A DNA stretch of 64,000 bases from Sitta carolinensis (taxonomy: Eukaryota; Chordata; Aves; Passeriformes; Sittidae). Positions 52,371 to 61,962 of this stretch are shown here, piece after piece. Each line of letters starts with the position of its first letter. Within the stretch, counting starts at the first letter, position 1. Both the position numbers and the translations under genes were made by a program. The DNA lies in contig CM063294.1 of NCBI GenBank assembly GCA_032173965.1, forward strand, positions 8,918,452 through 8,982,451. Reading direction: 5' to 3'. Under the pieces are notes generated by a model. It was not told where the DNA came from. It saw only the letters and a program-made list of their open reading frames with translations, and ran no database searches.

Positions 52371-53345
52371 AGCTGATTCGCCTCTCTGACGGAATCACAG
52401 AATCCGTGGTGGCTGGAAGCTGCAGTTGTCCCCTCCCGCCCGGGGGTCTGGCCAGTGCCACCCTCTGCCCCCAACACCCTGCACCACTCGCATTCCAAAT
52501 CCCAGCCAGGGAAGGGAGCAAGGGACGCTGATGCGGGGGACAGAAGCGGAATTGGCTCTTGGAAACAGCTTTTTGCTCCCGGTGTTGTCAGAGCAGCCCT
52601 GCGGGGAAAGTCAGAGCTGAGTTCCCATCCCGGGCTGGAGCAGCGCAGGGGGAGACAAACGGGGAGCTCCTGCCCCTGGGGATGAGACGGGAGCTCCCAA
52701 GCTCTCCCCTCTCACCCGGGCAGGGCTCCAGCGTCTGCTGAGCCCAGCCCAGGCTGCAGGCGGAGTTTAGAGCGGACTGGGGGTACCAGGGTGAGTGGGG
52801 AGCCCGCCTGGAGCTGGGCACGGCTGGAACTGCCGCCCCTCGCCCCATCCCACCCTGCTGCTGCCCTGCCCGGCTCTGCAGCAGGTGCCAGGCTGAGGGA
52901 GCGATGCCAGGGGCAGCTCTGTGCCAGGAGCAGGCTGTGGGACAGCCACGGAGCATCCCCGACCCCGCCAGCCCCGAGGGGAGGCCGGCGGGGGATGCTC
53001 CGGACCAGCACCGCCCGCACGGGCTCCCAGCCCGCACCGCAAACCGCTTTTCTCCCCAAACCACGCCAGTGCAAGCCTGAGAAGGAGCCGTCGGTGCCCT
53101 GTGGCCCCTGCAGAGCGAGCCGCACCTGCGGGGATGCTCTGCACAGCGCCCCGGCCCCGCGGGAGCGCGGGGGGAACTCGGGGACAGCCAGAGCCCCGGA
53201 CTCGCCCGCCGCTCGCATCCTGCAGAAACTGCTCTGCCTGGCGTGCAGCGAGCCGAGAGAGAGAGAACGCTTCGCATTTCGCTGCGAACCGGGCTGCGGA
53301 GCGCAAACACACACGCAGAGAAATGGGATTTTGCATGCTGGCTTT
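52370..53345. other. Large CpG-rich patch ~9 kb upstream of MSX2
   Basis: This is the longest strongly GC/CpG-rich block outside the MSX2 promoter. Open frames of 160-240 codons occur on both strands and overlap in several frames, for example 52588-53310 minus and 52791-53381 plus. None carries a recognisable domain. It could be an orphan CpG island or a non-coding RNA promoter. Confidence 0.6.
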
Positions 53346-53389
53346 TCTGCCAGGAAAGAAAAGCAAGTGGATAATCATTAACAATAATG

Positions 53390-53720
53390 TTGCACTTGCA
53401 AGAAATAGTTGCTAGGGAGAAAAGCTTCTTGTGTTTCCCAGAAGGCTTCAGTAAGTTTCATATTTATTGAGTGTAATCTGCTTTTTGCATTATCCTCTTT
53501 GAATTCTACCACACCAATAACTCCTCTAATCGCGCCATTAGCAACTCCCTCCAAGGGCTCCTGCCACTTTCTCCTTAGTTATTAACAGGTAGATGTCCAG
53601 GACAAAGAATTTTCCCTCTTTTCCCATAATCAGAGGTATACTTAATCTTTACCTATTTGAAACGCCACCCAAGAAATCAAAATCTGGCTGAATAAACTAA
53701 GAATTTCTACTTGTGAATTA
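53390..53720. promoter_or_regulatory. Candidate conserved non-coding element
   Basis: AT-rich unique sequence immediately right of a CpG-rich patch. It contains ACAATAATG, TTATTGAGTGTAATC, GCATTATCC, CACCAATAAC, GCCATTAGC and TTAGTTATTAAC words. The density of ATTA/TAAT cores and absence of repeats are the only evidence. Confidence 0.3.
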
Positions 53721-54611
53721 TGGGTTTACACATAGGGGGGAAAATGGATTATTTAAAGCACAAATGGAAGTGCAGAAGAAACCGAGGGTGTTTATCTCTC
53801 TGCTGCTGTCTGCACCGTGTTTTGGGGTTTAGGTGGCCCTGGTCACGCTCCAGTAGGTCCAGCTGGAATTTTGGATCATGTAAAGCCTTTGTTACCATAT
53901 TAGAGCTTGGGCTGATTAGGCCGGCTGTAATTGGAGTTGGGTCACGCCGAGGCTGCCTGGGTTGGCCCTGCCCCAGGAGATGGAGAAGCAGAGTTGGCAC
54001 TGCAGACCAGGCTGACCCAGCTTCCCTGGTTGCTGGGGGTTTATCCCTCCACGGAAAACGTTAACGTAATTTTAAGATGATTTTCTTGGCTCTCCTTGCG
54101 CTGTAAGGAGCAGCAGCCGAGCCCTCTCCTGCTCCCCCTGTGCAGGGCTCTGGAATCCAAACTGCTGCAGATCCGAGCAGCTCTTATCTGCTGTGGGCCA
54201 AATGAAAATTCATTACTCGGAGCCTCCTGCACGCCGGAGCTCTGGTTGCTGTCTCAGCCCCTGTGTTGTGGCTGAGAACCATCTGGAGTAAATCAAATGA
54301 AATAAAACCTCTATTAACTGAACCTTAAATATCCAGAGCTCGCCATTATCACGGTCAAACACCCTGACATTGCAAAAAAATCTCTTTGCTCGGTACAAAT
54401 CTCCGTTTCCCACGTTTCCTCACCGTTGTCACTGCTCTCGGGAAGGGACACTGAGCTGCAGCCAACCCGAAATATGCTGCAGCACGTTTTGATGCAGCAC
54501 AGTTGGGGATGTTGACCGAAGTCGAGCCACTGGCAGGATCAGGGTCCAGCTACAAACCAAACCCTTAAACCCCAAAAGCATCACCGGGCATCGTGGTCTT
54601 ATTAGCACCAC

Positions 54612-54661
<50 letters not shown>

Positions 54662-55400
54662 AAAAACGGAAACAAGCAGTGGAGCAGTGGAAAACCAATT
54701 TGATTTATCTATAGAAAAACCGAGATTTTTGCAGATGAGGAGCAGTGGGGAGCTACTGTCCAAGGAGCATTTCAGTGGAATGAATTGGGTTGTGCAGACA
54801 GAGGAAAATGCAGATTTTTAATAAAAGTGCAGAAAGCTGAGTCAGTCTTTTACATGGCACAAAATCCCTTCTAACAGACAACAGAAAAACCTTCCCTGAA
54901 GCGCTTCTTCCCCAAAATCTCTGCAAGCAGCCACCTCAGAGTTGCAGAATTTTAAATTTTTTTATGTCTTAGAGACTACAAATGAAGTTGTTTAAAATGT
55001 ATTTTGTAAGTGCATGGGCAAAGATAATTCTTAGGTTAGAATGAGGGCTATTTTCCAGCGGAAAATTATGGAAACAAGGCAGTGTTGAGTATTTCTAACG
55101 ACCTTACATGCGTAGAAAGATGGTAAGTTCTATCAGCAGGGATGGAGGAGTTGGAGATTCTTCTCCTCTCTGATTTCTGAGAGTCCGTGCTAGAAAACCT
55201 GTAAAAGAAGCCGCATGGATTTAATTTCATCACTTTCTACACGAGCATCTTTCTGCCATCTGTTACGTTCTAAAGTATGATTTATTCTCCTTGCTTCAAC
55301 TCTGCGTGCAAATGCATTTATACACACAAATAAAAATTGTTGCCCTGCTTAAACCGTCTTGGAACCCATACAATCGACAGAGGAATTGGGAGCATCCAAA
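53720..55400. other. Intergenic unique sequence
   Basis: Ordinary non-coding sequence interrupted by the 44-base poly-A at 54616. Short open frames show no homology that I recognise. No gene or identifiable repeat is supported here. Confidence 0.55.
54616..54659. repeat. Poly-A tract, 44 bases
   Basis: Uninterrupted A run with no recognisable retrotransposed body to its left. Confidence 0.92.
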
Positions 55401-55840
55401 TAAATTCCCGACCACGGCGGGGACGCCGATGGAGTTCGCTCCTGGGCTGATATCAGCTCGAAAAGCAATCAGGGGAATTGCGAGCGCCGTGAAAGAACCC
55501 TGAATGTAATTAAATAAAGGGGGGAAAAAAATCCCTGTGACCTCGGAGGGCTGGCTGGAATCCGGGGTGGAATGTGCTCCCCACTCCCGCTGCACGCCGT
55601 GGGTGAGAGACGGGGATGGAAAATCACCTTCGGGCTGAGGATTTTCGCTCTCTGCAGATTCCTGCGGGGATCCCCACGGCTCTGGCAGCGGCCAGCCCTG
55701 AGCTCACGGCCGGGCAGGGATGCGGCACCGCCGGGTGTCCCTGCCCGGAGCTCCGAGCACCGCATCCCAGCCAGAGCATCTCCCGGCGGGCACTGCTCAG
55801 CCCAGCCCCAGACAGCTGCCCCGTCTTCGTTCTAGTTCTA
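55400..55840. other. CpG-rich patch, no supported gene
   Basis: Moderately CpG-dense unique sequence about 6.5 kb upstream of MSX2. Open frames up to 173 codons run through it and out into AT-rich DNA and show no domain. Confidence 0.5.
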
Positions 55841-55949
55841 AAAATAAGAAAAGTCTTCAATCTCACTTCAACAATTTTTTTTTTTGTCGCGGAAAAAAAT
55901 TACGAAAAATTCATTTTTTCTTTGAAGAAATGGGGTTCGAGAAGTAAAG

Positions 55950-56560
55950 AAATCAGCCGGCTGATCTCAGCGAGTCTGGCAGCCTCACAATCAATTTGTA
56001 CCAAGTCTGAGCCTGTAACTCAAAAGCTGTTTATTGATCGGTTTATGGCAGCGTCCGGGATAATAAAAAAGAGATGGGAAGTTATGGAAGACAAACGGCA
56101 GTGGCGAAGCTGCGATCATTCGGCGGGCTCGGGATAGTTTTGGAAAATGAAAAGCTGAATAGAGAAAAATAGCTGACAGAAGAGAATTGTGATTTTCTAA
56201 TTGCATCCAGCGTTGGACACATCTGCACGCCGCGAACGCAAGGCATAAATCACAGGATTTCCAATGGAGCTGCCTTTGGGCACGGGACAATGCCTTGTAT
56301 TTCGCATCCCGCATTCCCTCTGCATTTTCAAGACTGATGGAAGGCAGCGGGCCAAACGCCAAAAACGAATATATCTGAAAATTGATAAATAAAAATAAAA
56401 CCCGCCCGTGAAAACAAATGCGGCCGCTTGTTGTGCGGGAAGGCGGGGACACTACGGGAATAATCGGGTGCTCCAATCTAAACCAAAGCAGGAGCTTGGA
56501 GTTTCTCACTCTCTACACATTATTTCCCCGGCCGAGGTGAATCATGTTGGTTTCTCCATC
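55950..56560. promoter_or_regulatory. Candidate conserved non-coding element
   Basis: Unique, non-repetitive sequence with a SOX-like ACAATCAATTTG stretch, TTTATTGATCGG, GATTTTCTAATTGC and CATAAATCACAG words, between CpG-rich blocks. It looks like developmental enhancer DNA. No coding signal is seen. Confidence 0.3.
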
Positions 56561-56668
56561 GCCCAGACAGGCAGGAAGGTGTGTGCGATTATTAGGAATC
56601 CCCGTAACAAGTTCGGTGGAAACCGTTTGCAAACAGAGACAGAAATCCGGGGGAGAGGGGGGAAAATA

Positions 56669-56673
<5 letters not shown>

Positions 56674-56717
<44 letters not shown>
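56674..56717. repeat. Poly-A tract, 44 bases
   Basis: Uninterrupted A run. No upstream sequence resembling a processed transcript and no flanking target-site duplication were seen, so it reads as a mononucleotide repeat. Confidence 0.9.
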
Positions 56718-56720
<3 letters not shown>

Positions 56721-56786
56721 GTAAGGACATGGATCGTACTTTTTTTTGTTCCTTTCTCTGCCTCGTAAAAATAAATCCATAAATAC

Positions 56787-56791
56787 AAAAA

Positions 56792-56826
<35 letters not shown>

Positions 56827-56828
56827 AT
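56787..56828. repeat. (AAAT)n microsatellite
   Basis: About ten perfect ATAA/AAAT units, 70 bases after a 44-base poly-A tract. The pair sits at the boundary of a CpG-rich patch. Confidence 0.95.
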
Positions 56829-56839
56829 TATATAACTGT

Positions 56840-57760
56840 CACCCGACGTTGCCCCTCTCTGGGGAGTCCCGGGGGTTCGCCCCTCTGCCCTCGGGGTGTG
56901 GGGGACGGGGCGAGAGGATGGCACCGGGGTCAAACCCTAAAGTATTTTGCCCACATCTTTCGCAGTGGTGGATTTGGGGGGTCCCTGTGACGGCTCCAGC
57001 AGGTGCCCGGGGGTTCTCTCCGCCGGGCCCGATCCTGCACTTTGTGGGGAGCAGCTTTGGGGGGAAGGGTCCAGCCCTGGCCTCCAGGACCCAGCGGGAC
57101 CCTCCGGGGTCCGGGCTGGCAGGGACGTCCCGGGGTCCCGCAGCCAGGGGCCGTACATCACCTCCGAAATCCCCACCTCCAAGGATTCCCTTGACCGCGA
57201 GTTCTCTGCGTGTAAATTTAACCTCTCCACCAGCTCTTTCCTCCCTCGAACCTTCCCCTTGTGTTTATTTAAAAAGTCATTACCTTGGGAAAAAAAAAAA
57301 TAAAAATTGTTTTCAGTCCTTAAGTGCAAAACTGTTAATTGCTTTGAGCGGGAAAGACATCTGATCTCTCCCAGCTATCCCCTGCCTCTTGCCAAGCAGA
57401 ATAAATATCTGCTGGTAAACCAAATACCTGCGCGGAGAGAGGGAGAGCGCAAGGCTGGGCGGCTGCGGAAGGAGACGCGGGCGTTGCGCACCCGCGGCCC
57501 GGAGGAGCCGATGGCCCCGGGGCGACCAGCGGGGACCACTGGGGGTGACACAGGGGACAATTACAAGGCGTGACTGCGCTCAGTGCAGCTCCATCCCTTC
57601 CCCGCGCACCGGGCACTGAGCCGCCGGCCCCCCGGAGGATGCTCGGGAACGGTCCCCTCGCAAAGAACTGGGAGCTGGCTCCGCAGCCAAGGGCTGTCAG
57701 CCAAAAGGGCTTCGGGAATCCAGAGGTGGATCGAGATCGAGGCGTCGGGAACCAGCCCTG
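56840..57760. other. Two CpG-rich patches, no supported gene
   Basis: GC-rich blocks at about 56840-57190 and 57420-57760 flank a short AT-rich gap. Several overlapping open frames of 80-170 codons occur on both strands with no recognisable domain. They belong to the series of CpG patches leading up to MSX2. Confidence 0.55.
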
Positions 57761-57769
57761 ATCCCTCGG

Positions 57770-58140
57770 AAGCTCTGATGTTCAGCTCGCTTTAATTCCC
57801 TTTTAGCGTCTGGAGATAAACGCGTATTACGGTTAATGCACCGCCTTTCTCTTGGCTCCGGGTCTCATCTGGGGCAAGGCGATGAAACCATAATCTCCCA
57901 GCCTCTGACACATCAAACATTCCCTCGGTGTACACCTCGTTTCGGGGCAAAACTTACACTTGATGCACACTCTGATTCCATTTTCCTGCCTTTCTTTTTC
58001 CAGTCAAATCGGGAGCCTTATCTTCCTTCCCTGAAGGATGTCCACACGCTAGCCTCGCGGCGGGTCATTTAAAAAACCCTCCTGACTCTAGAAAACGGAT
58101 TATTAACCAAATCCATCATAAAATGCTCGTGAGGTTTTCC
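57770..58140. promoter_or_regulatory. Candidate conserved non-coding element
   Basis: Unique sequence of intermediate GC between two CpG-rich patches. It contains GCGTATTACGGTTAATGC, ATAATCTCCC, TTGATGCACAC and GGATTATTAACC-type words (TAAT/ATTA and GATTA cores). There are no repeats or coding signatures. The assignment rests only on motif density and position about 4 kb upstream of MSX2. Confidence 0.3.
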
Positions 58141-59120
58141 CTCCCGGAGAATCAACTCTCTCCCCAGTGCCCACGGGCGTTTTGTCCGCCCGAGGTGTCT
58201 GTGAGGGACAGGGGCTGGTGCTTTAGGGGCTGGGGACACGGACATGGCTCGTGAAACGGTCCCAGTGAATCCCCTCCTGATTTACACCGAGAAGAGGAGG
58301 GAGGGGGTGCTGGACAGCCGCCTCCCCCAAATCCACCATCCCCGGCTCTCCCGGACCAACGATGCTGCGGAATTTCGTGGCGGGGATGCTGCCCCCCGGC
58401 TTGAGGGATGCGGGAGCGAGGATGCTGCGGCAGTGCCCGCCCGACACCTCCCTCCGCCTCCAGGCTGGGAAAAGCGAGGCGGGGGTGGGCCCAGGGGCAG
58501 CCCGGAGCCCGGGGGAGGCAGAGGGGGAGGCGGAGGGGAGGCGGAGTTGGCCGGGACGGGCCGTCTCTGCTGCCGCTGCTGCCGCTGCTGCTGCTGCTGC
58601 TGCTGGAGCCGGTCAAACTACACAGCCACTTCCCCCAGGAGCTTCCCTTTCATCTCCCCGCTCCTGGCGCCTGCCAAACAGCCTCAGTTTGTCTGCAGCG
58701 TCTCTCTTCCCCCCGCGCTCCCTCCCTCCCCGCCCCGCTCCAGCTGAGAACCCCAGGACCGGGGCGCCCCGAGCCCGCCCGGCTCACGGGGCTGATGCTG
58801 CAGGAGGGGCACGGAGGGCTGGGGGCTTTCTGGGCATCCCTGGGACCCGGCCGTGCTCCGCGCAGAGCCGGCCCGGTGCCGCCGAACCCCGACGGCCAAA
58901 CCCCGGCGACCGGCCGCCCCGGGCCTGGGCTGTCAGCGGGGACACGGAGCGGAAAGCCCCCGGGCTCACGTCGGTTCCTCGGGCTGGGAGAAGCCCCTGC
59001 TAGTCGGAGGCTGGGCGCTCTGAGATCCTGGATAGGGGGTAAAGCCTTAATTCCTAGAAATTTTTCTCTCCAAACGCCGTCTCGGCGAGGTTTCCGTGCG
59101 GACACGCGGTACCGTGTGCG
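58140..59120. other. CpG-rich patch, no supported gene
   Basis: GC-rich, CpG-dense DNA with open frames of 150-245 codons on both strands and in several frames at once, which indicates lack of stop codons rather than coding selection. It contains a purine-rich G-tract segment at 58511-58543 (possible G-quadruplex) and the CTG repeat. It may be an accessory CpG island of the MSX2 domain or the promoter of an unannotated non-coding RNA. Confidence 0.6.
58567..58605. repeat. CTG trinucleotide repeat
   Basis: Thirteen triplets, eleven CTG and two CCG, with seven uninterrupted CTG at the right end (58585-58605). It lies inside a CpG-rich patch about 3.5 kb upstream of MSX2 and has no supported coding context. 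Confidence 0.9.
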
Positions 59121-60805
59121 GCTTCATCCTCTGATGTTTGACTGACAGCAGGAGGATTGAAGGAGGGGAGGGGTGAGAGAGAAGAGAAAAGAGAAATCCC
59201 TAAGTTTAGCCTTTAGGCAGAAAATTCTCCAGTTTCGCGATGGACTAAGACTGAAGAGGGAAAACACCACGAACAACCCCTGCCATGCTTTGCTGACCCA
59301 GGCGCCCCTGTGGCACCCCAAATTCAGCCAGACCAGGCTGGATGAGCCAACCTGTGCTCTGCGCTCCACAGCCCCGACAGCAGCTTGTCTCTCGGTCCCC
59401 TTCGTCCCTCCCAAGGGATGGCAGCGCAGAGGAGCCTCTCCAAGCCCACGGGGACGGAGCTTGCCCACCCCGGGCCACAACCGGGCACCTGGGGAGAGAA
59501 CCTGCGCCCAAGGGACGTGCTCGGTGTCACCGTGACCCCGAGCTGTCGGTCCACAGGCGCCCTTCCAGCGGGCATGGGCTTCGGGGGCGCGGTGTAATTA
59601 TCTGCGGCATTTTCGGCAGCCCCACAATGGCTTTCCATTGTTGCTGACACACCGGCATTGTTCCTGCGTGCCCATCAATTCTCATTTACTTGTCACGGTG
59701 CAGGAAGCATGGAGAAGGGAAAGGAAGGGGAAAGGGCGGGGGGACAAGAGGGACAAACTCAACCCCACTGCAGCAGCGGAGCTTGGCAAGGCCGGGGCTG
59801 CCTGGCTGCTGTGTCTGGGCGCAAAGAGGCGGATTCCGTGGGGAAGGAGAAGTGACAAACTGGGGGGAGCGAGAGCAGCTGGAGAGGCATCAGTTTGTGG
59901 CATTATTTTCATCCTCGGAAAATCAGAGCTCTGCCGACTAGGAAATGCTGCAGCCAGGCCTGCTGGACCGAGGCAGAGGGAAGCAGCACTTCTCTCGGCA
60001 GATCTTTAATCCCTAACCCACCGAGGTGTGCAGTAACACTGCCAGCAATCAGCGATGAGCGTGCAAACCCTGCTATTAGTGCCACCGATGAGCGGGGTTT
60101 TGTAACACGGCTTCTCGGGCACTCCTCCCACGCTCCTTCCCACACGGCAATCCCGTGCCCCGATCCCAATTTGCTCTCCCTGGCACCAGGGCTGATGTTA
60201 TCAGGGCTGGGGCCGCTCGGTGTTTGGTGGCTGAGCAGTGGGGAGGGGTGATCACGAGATAAAGAATTAGAAATTAGATTTTCAACGTATCAAGCAGGGC
60301 TGCCGGGGGGCCGGGAGCGCCCCTGGGCCCAGCACGGGGCACTCTGCAGCCCCAGCCTCCAGCTGGGAAGTCGCGATTTGCAGGGCTGGGGACTTCCAAG
60401 ACTGCTCCATGAGCTGGCAGGGAAATCAGGAGTCCAAATGGAGCAGAAGATGAGCTGATTAAACCCTCCATGTTTTATGGAAGGGATATATCCAAATGTT
60501 GGTGGAGCAGAGTCCCTCAGCCGTGCTGGACCCAGCTTTGAGCTGCCCCTGAATTTGGGGCTTGAGATGCCTGTCGTCTTCTCAGTGCCTTTTAGTGACT
60601 CTAAAAGCGTTTTTAATGGCTCTAAAAATGACCCTCACTTATAAATTATACCACCAAAACAGCTCGCAAACCCTGCGCACCCTGGATGTTAAAAAAAACC
60701 CCAAAAAACAAAAGAATAAAACCAAAACAAAGCAACGAACTAAACACCTGAAAAAGTTGCGGGCACAGCACGAAATAACGCCCGGTGGAAGATTAAAATA
60801 ATTAT
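59121..60805. other. MSX2 upstream flank, mixed CpG-rich and unique sequence
   Basis: Apart from the candidate module at 59591-59700 this is unique sequence with moderate CpG density to about 60,400. It ends in an A-rich segment near 60690-60770. Overlapping open frames of ~100 codons on both strands (59124-59650, 59638-60009) show no family resemblance. No gene is supported. Confidence 0.6.
59591..59700. promoter_or_regulatory. Candidate BMP/Smad-homeodomain-SOX module ~2.5 kb upstream of MSX2
   Basis: Within 110 bases there is TAATTA (59595-59600), CGGC/GCCG Smad-type motifs at 59605-59608, 59614-59617 and 59653-59656, an inverted SOX-like pair ACAATGG/CCATTGT (59624-59630 and 59635-59641) and a further CATTGTT (59656-59662). 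Mouse Msx2 is known to have a BMP-responsive module a few kb upstream built from Smad sites and an AATTA homeodomain site. This is the best candidate for its counterpart here by composition and distance. I could not align it. Confidence 0.5.
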
Positions 60806-61010
60806 GAAAAGAACAATATGTATTCGCTTTTATGCGCACTGTAATTATAAAAGCCTTTTAAAGGATAATCTTTATTCATACCACTGGTAGGAAGTCAAAA
60901 AGTGAGAGAATCGCTTTCATAGTGCTGGTTTGATACGGCTTTTAATTAAGGGCTGCGTGCCCCTAATTTATTAAAGCTCATCTTTTCATCACGTGTGTAA
61001 TTGACGCTGG
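60806..61010. promoter_or_regulatory. Candidate conserved element ~1.1-1.3 kb upstream of MSX2
   Basis: An AT-rich island sits between GC-rich blocks. It contains GTAATTAT near 60840, TTTAATTAA at 60941-60949, a CTAATTTATTAAAG stretch and a canonical CACGTG E-box at 60990-60995. It has no repeat character until the poly-A at 61011. The dense homeodomain words beside the promoter suggest a proximal enhancer; conservation cannot be tested here. Confidence 0.4.
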
Positions 61011-61284
61011 AAAAAAAAAAAAAAAAAAAAAGAAAAAAAAGTAATTACAGATCTAACCTCTGCAGAGTGGTTTTGCCCGACTTGGGTCCTGCTGCCGTGG
61101 AAACGCAAACAAGAAAAAAAAAAATTGGATGAAAAAACAGCGGCGCCCGCGTTCCTCCGGGGGAACTCATCCCGTCTCCTTCACTCGTGTCCCGACTCCC
61201 GCATCCCCAGACCCCGCTCCTTCGGGAAAGGGGCTCGGGCTGGGGACAAGGAGGGGAGGACAGACCCGGTCCGGAGGGGCGGGG

Positions 61285-61626
61285 GCCGGGATGAGCCCCG
61301 GGGTACCGGGATGATCTCGGGACTGCCGGGATAAAGCCGGGGGTTCCGGGATAAAGCCAGGGGGGCGCCGGGATAAACCCAGGAGTGCCTGGATGAGCCA
61401 GGAGTGCCGGGATGAGCTCGGGGGTGCCGGGATGAGCCCGAGATGAGCTCGGCAGTGCCGGGATAAAGCCAGGAGTGCCAGGATAAAGCCAGGAGTGCCT
61501 GGATAAACCCAGGAGTGCCGGGATGAGCTCGGGGGTGCCGGGATAAGATATGGGGGGCCGGGATAAGATCGGGGGTGCCGGGCTGAGCTCAGGGATGCCG
61601 CGATGAGCCCGAGATGAGCCCGCGGG
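61285..61626. repeat. GC-rich minisatellite (VNTR), ~20-bp unit
   Basis: About 17 imperfect copies of a unit like GCCGGGATGAGCTCGGGGGT or its GGATAAAGCCAGGAGTGCC variant run head to tail. Two main subtypes (GATGAGC and GATAAAG/GATAAAC) alternate irregularly. The array ends about 460 bases before the MSX2 ATG. The long minus-strand open frame across it (61045-61725) simply translates the repeat into a Pro/Gly/Thr-rich periodic peptide and is not a gene. Confidence 0.9.
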
Positions 61627-61663
61627 AGGAGCCGAGCCGGCGGGGCTGAGGGGGGTGTGTGTT

Positions 61664-61677
61664 GGGGGGGGGGGGGG
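61664..61677. repeat. Uninterrupted 14-G run
   Basis: Fourteen consecutive G follow a GT-rich stretch. An 11-C run lies about 80 bases on (61759-61769). Both are prone to polymerase slippage and assembly error, and the G run could form G-quadruplex structure. Confidence 0.85.
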
Positions 61678-61727
61678 ATGGCAGAGCCGCGCTCCTCTGA
61701 AGCTCCCTCTCCGCCTCATCATCAACC

Positions 61728-61836
61728 TTAATTACTGCGCTGCTTTTTTTTAATTTCTCCCCCCCCCCCAGCCTGGCCGTGATTACAGCCCCGCGCCGCT
61801 CCCGGCCCGTGTCATTAACCCCGTGCCATTAATTGC
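61728..61836. promoter_or_regulatory. Homeodomain-type ATTA site cluster upstream of the promoter
   Basis: TTAATTAC at 61728-61735, CATTAA near 61812 and CCATTAATTG at 61827-61836 lie within about 110 bases, embedded in otherwise GC-rich DNA 250-360 bases upstream of the ATG. These match the TAATT core bound by Msx, Dlx and related homeodomains, so direct auto- or cross-regulation is plausible. Functional use is inference. Confidence 0.4.
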
Positions 61837-61909
61837 CCCCGGCGGGGCGGGGCGGGAACTCCCCGCGAGCGGCGGCGCCGGCTGGGCCCGCCCCCCGGCG
61901 CGGCGACGG

Positions 61910-61914
61910 CCAAT
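61910..61914 (+). promoter_or_regulatory. CCAAT box (forward)
   Basis: GGCCAATGGG at 61908-61917 matches the NF-Y recognition sequence. It overlaps the in-frame upstream ATG at 61913, which is a reason not to treat that ATG as a start codon. Confidence 0.7.
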
Positions 61915-61957
61915 GGGCAGCGGGCGAGCGGCGCGTCACGCGGCAGGGCGGGCGCTG

Positions 61958-61962
61958 ATTGG
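61958..61962 (-). promoter_or_regulatory. CCAAT box (inverted)
   Basis: CTGATTGGC is a good NF-Y site in reverse orientation. It lies 48 bases from the forward CCAAT box and directly abuts a GC box (61964-61974). This spacing of paired NF-Y sites is common in CpG-island promoters. Confidence 0.7.

Noticed and set aside
52391..52431. GGAATCACAGAATCC...GGCTGGAAG, resembling an antisense CR1 end
   Set aside because: Only the first words fit; the following sequence does not track the CR1 consensus, so it is too weak to call.
52588..53415. Five overlapping frames of 160-240 codons on both strands
   Set aside because: GC-rich DNA has few stop codons; simultaneous opening in several frames and lack of any domain argue against a gene.
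58244..59145. Frames of 167-245 codons over the CTG repeat and CpG patch
   Set aside because: Composition artefact; poly-Leu/poly-Ala/poly-Cys come from the triplet repeat.
61045..61725. 226-codon minus-strand frame rich in Pro/Gly/Thr repeats
   Set aside because: It reads through the ~20-bp VNTR, has no domain and lies in MSX2 promoter flank.
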